Made by a program: the position numbers and the translations under genes
Notes under the pieces: generated by a model
The model's input: only the letters and a program-made list of their open reading frames with translations
The model's database searches: none
Told to the model about the DNA's origin: nothing
DNA from: an uncultured Synergistales bacterium
GTDB taxonomy: Bacteria > Synergistota > Synergistia > Synergistales > Aminobacteriaceae
Assembly (NCBI GenBank): GCA_905235735.1
Contig: CAJOMU010000027.1
Span: 1-40,521 of the forward strand
DNA: 40,521 nt
Reading direction: 5' to 3'
In this document: positions 40,510 through 40,521 of the stretch, one piece after another
How positions within the stretch are numbered: the first letter of the stretch is position 1
Layout of the letters: every line of letters starts with the position of its first letter

Positions 40510-40521
40510 TTCACTTTTCTG

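Overview
The window reads as the chromosome of an anaerobic, diderm (outer-membrane) bacterium of low to moderate GC. A complete type II secretion system with a lipobox-bearing secretin implies an outer membrane. A PPi-type phosphofructokinase, a TrpRS with an iron-sulfur motif and a flavoprotein/DUF1667 operon suggest anaerobic fermentative life. Synergistota is my best guess from gene content and order; that is inference, not proof. TTG starts recur (11187, 20881, 31416, 39911).

Left part (1-11.2 kb): a hairpin resembling an IS200/IS605 right end, then divergent genes for an AEC transporter and a PgeF/YfiH protein. A leftward housekeeping operon follows, in order of transcription: a frameshifted deoxynucleoside kinase gene, Nif3-like, trpS, rluB, an HDOD gene, cmk, plsC, yicC, gmk, a small membrane protein gene and ftsH. 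The genes overlap or lie within about 50 nt of each other. The operon has a candidate extended -10 promoter at 11220 and a clear terminator at 1916-1947.

Middle part (11.3-29.7 kb): a leftward, nearly gapless run of acyl-ACP thioesterase, trkA, trkH, a membrane-anchored spermidine-synthase-like protein, a PglL/O-antigen-ligase-like protein, then gspJ-K-L-M-N-C-I-D-E-F-G-H. A second promoter lies before gspD. The secretion set lacks only the prepilin peptidase and a pilotin; the lipobox on GspD may replace the latter.

Right part (29.8-40.5 kb): tRNA-Ala(CGC); a PPi-type phosphofructokinase; a rightward operon of two flavoproteins plus DUF1667; a leftward MBOAT/DHHW O-acylation pair whose leader carries eleven copies of a 7-bp repeat directly below a consensus promoter; tRNA-Leu(AAG); two divergent secreted hydrolases; and two paralogous cationic single-span peptide genes whose Shine-Dalgarno sequences are predicted to be sequestered.

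The most unusual signal is a 109-116 nt repeat in inverted copies at 31523-31631 and 40394-40509. It looks like the 3' scaffold and right end of an IS200/IS605 TnpB element: a terminal hairpin, then TCAA exactly where the copies diverge. The first copy has no tnpB beside it but has its own near-consensus promoter placed to start transcription at the scaffold edge, so it may be a stand-alone omega-RNA-like guide RNA or the rewired leader of the flavoprotein operon.
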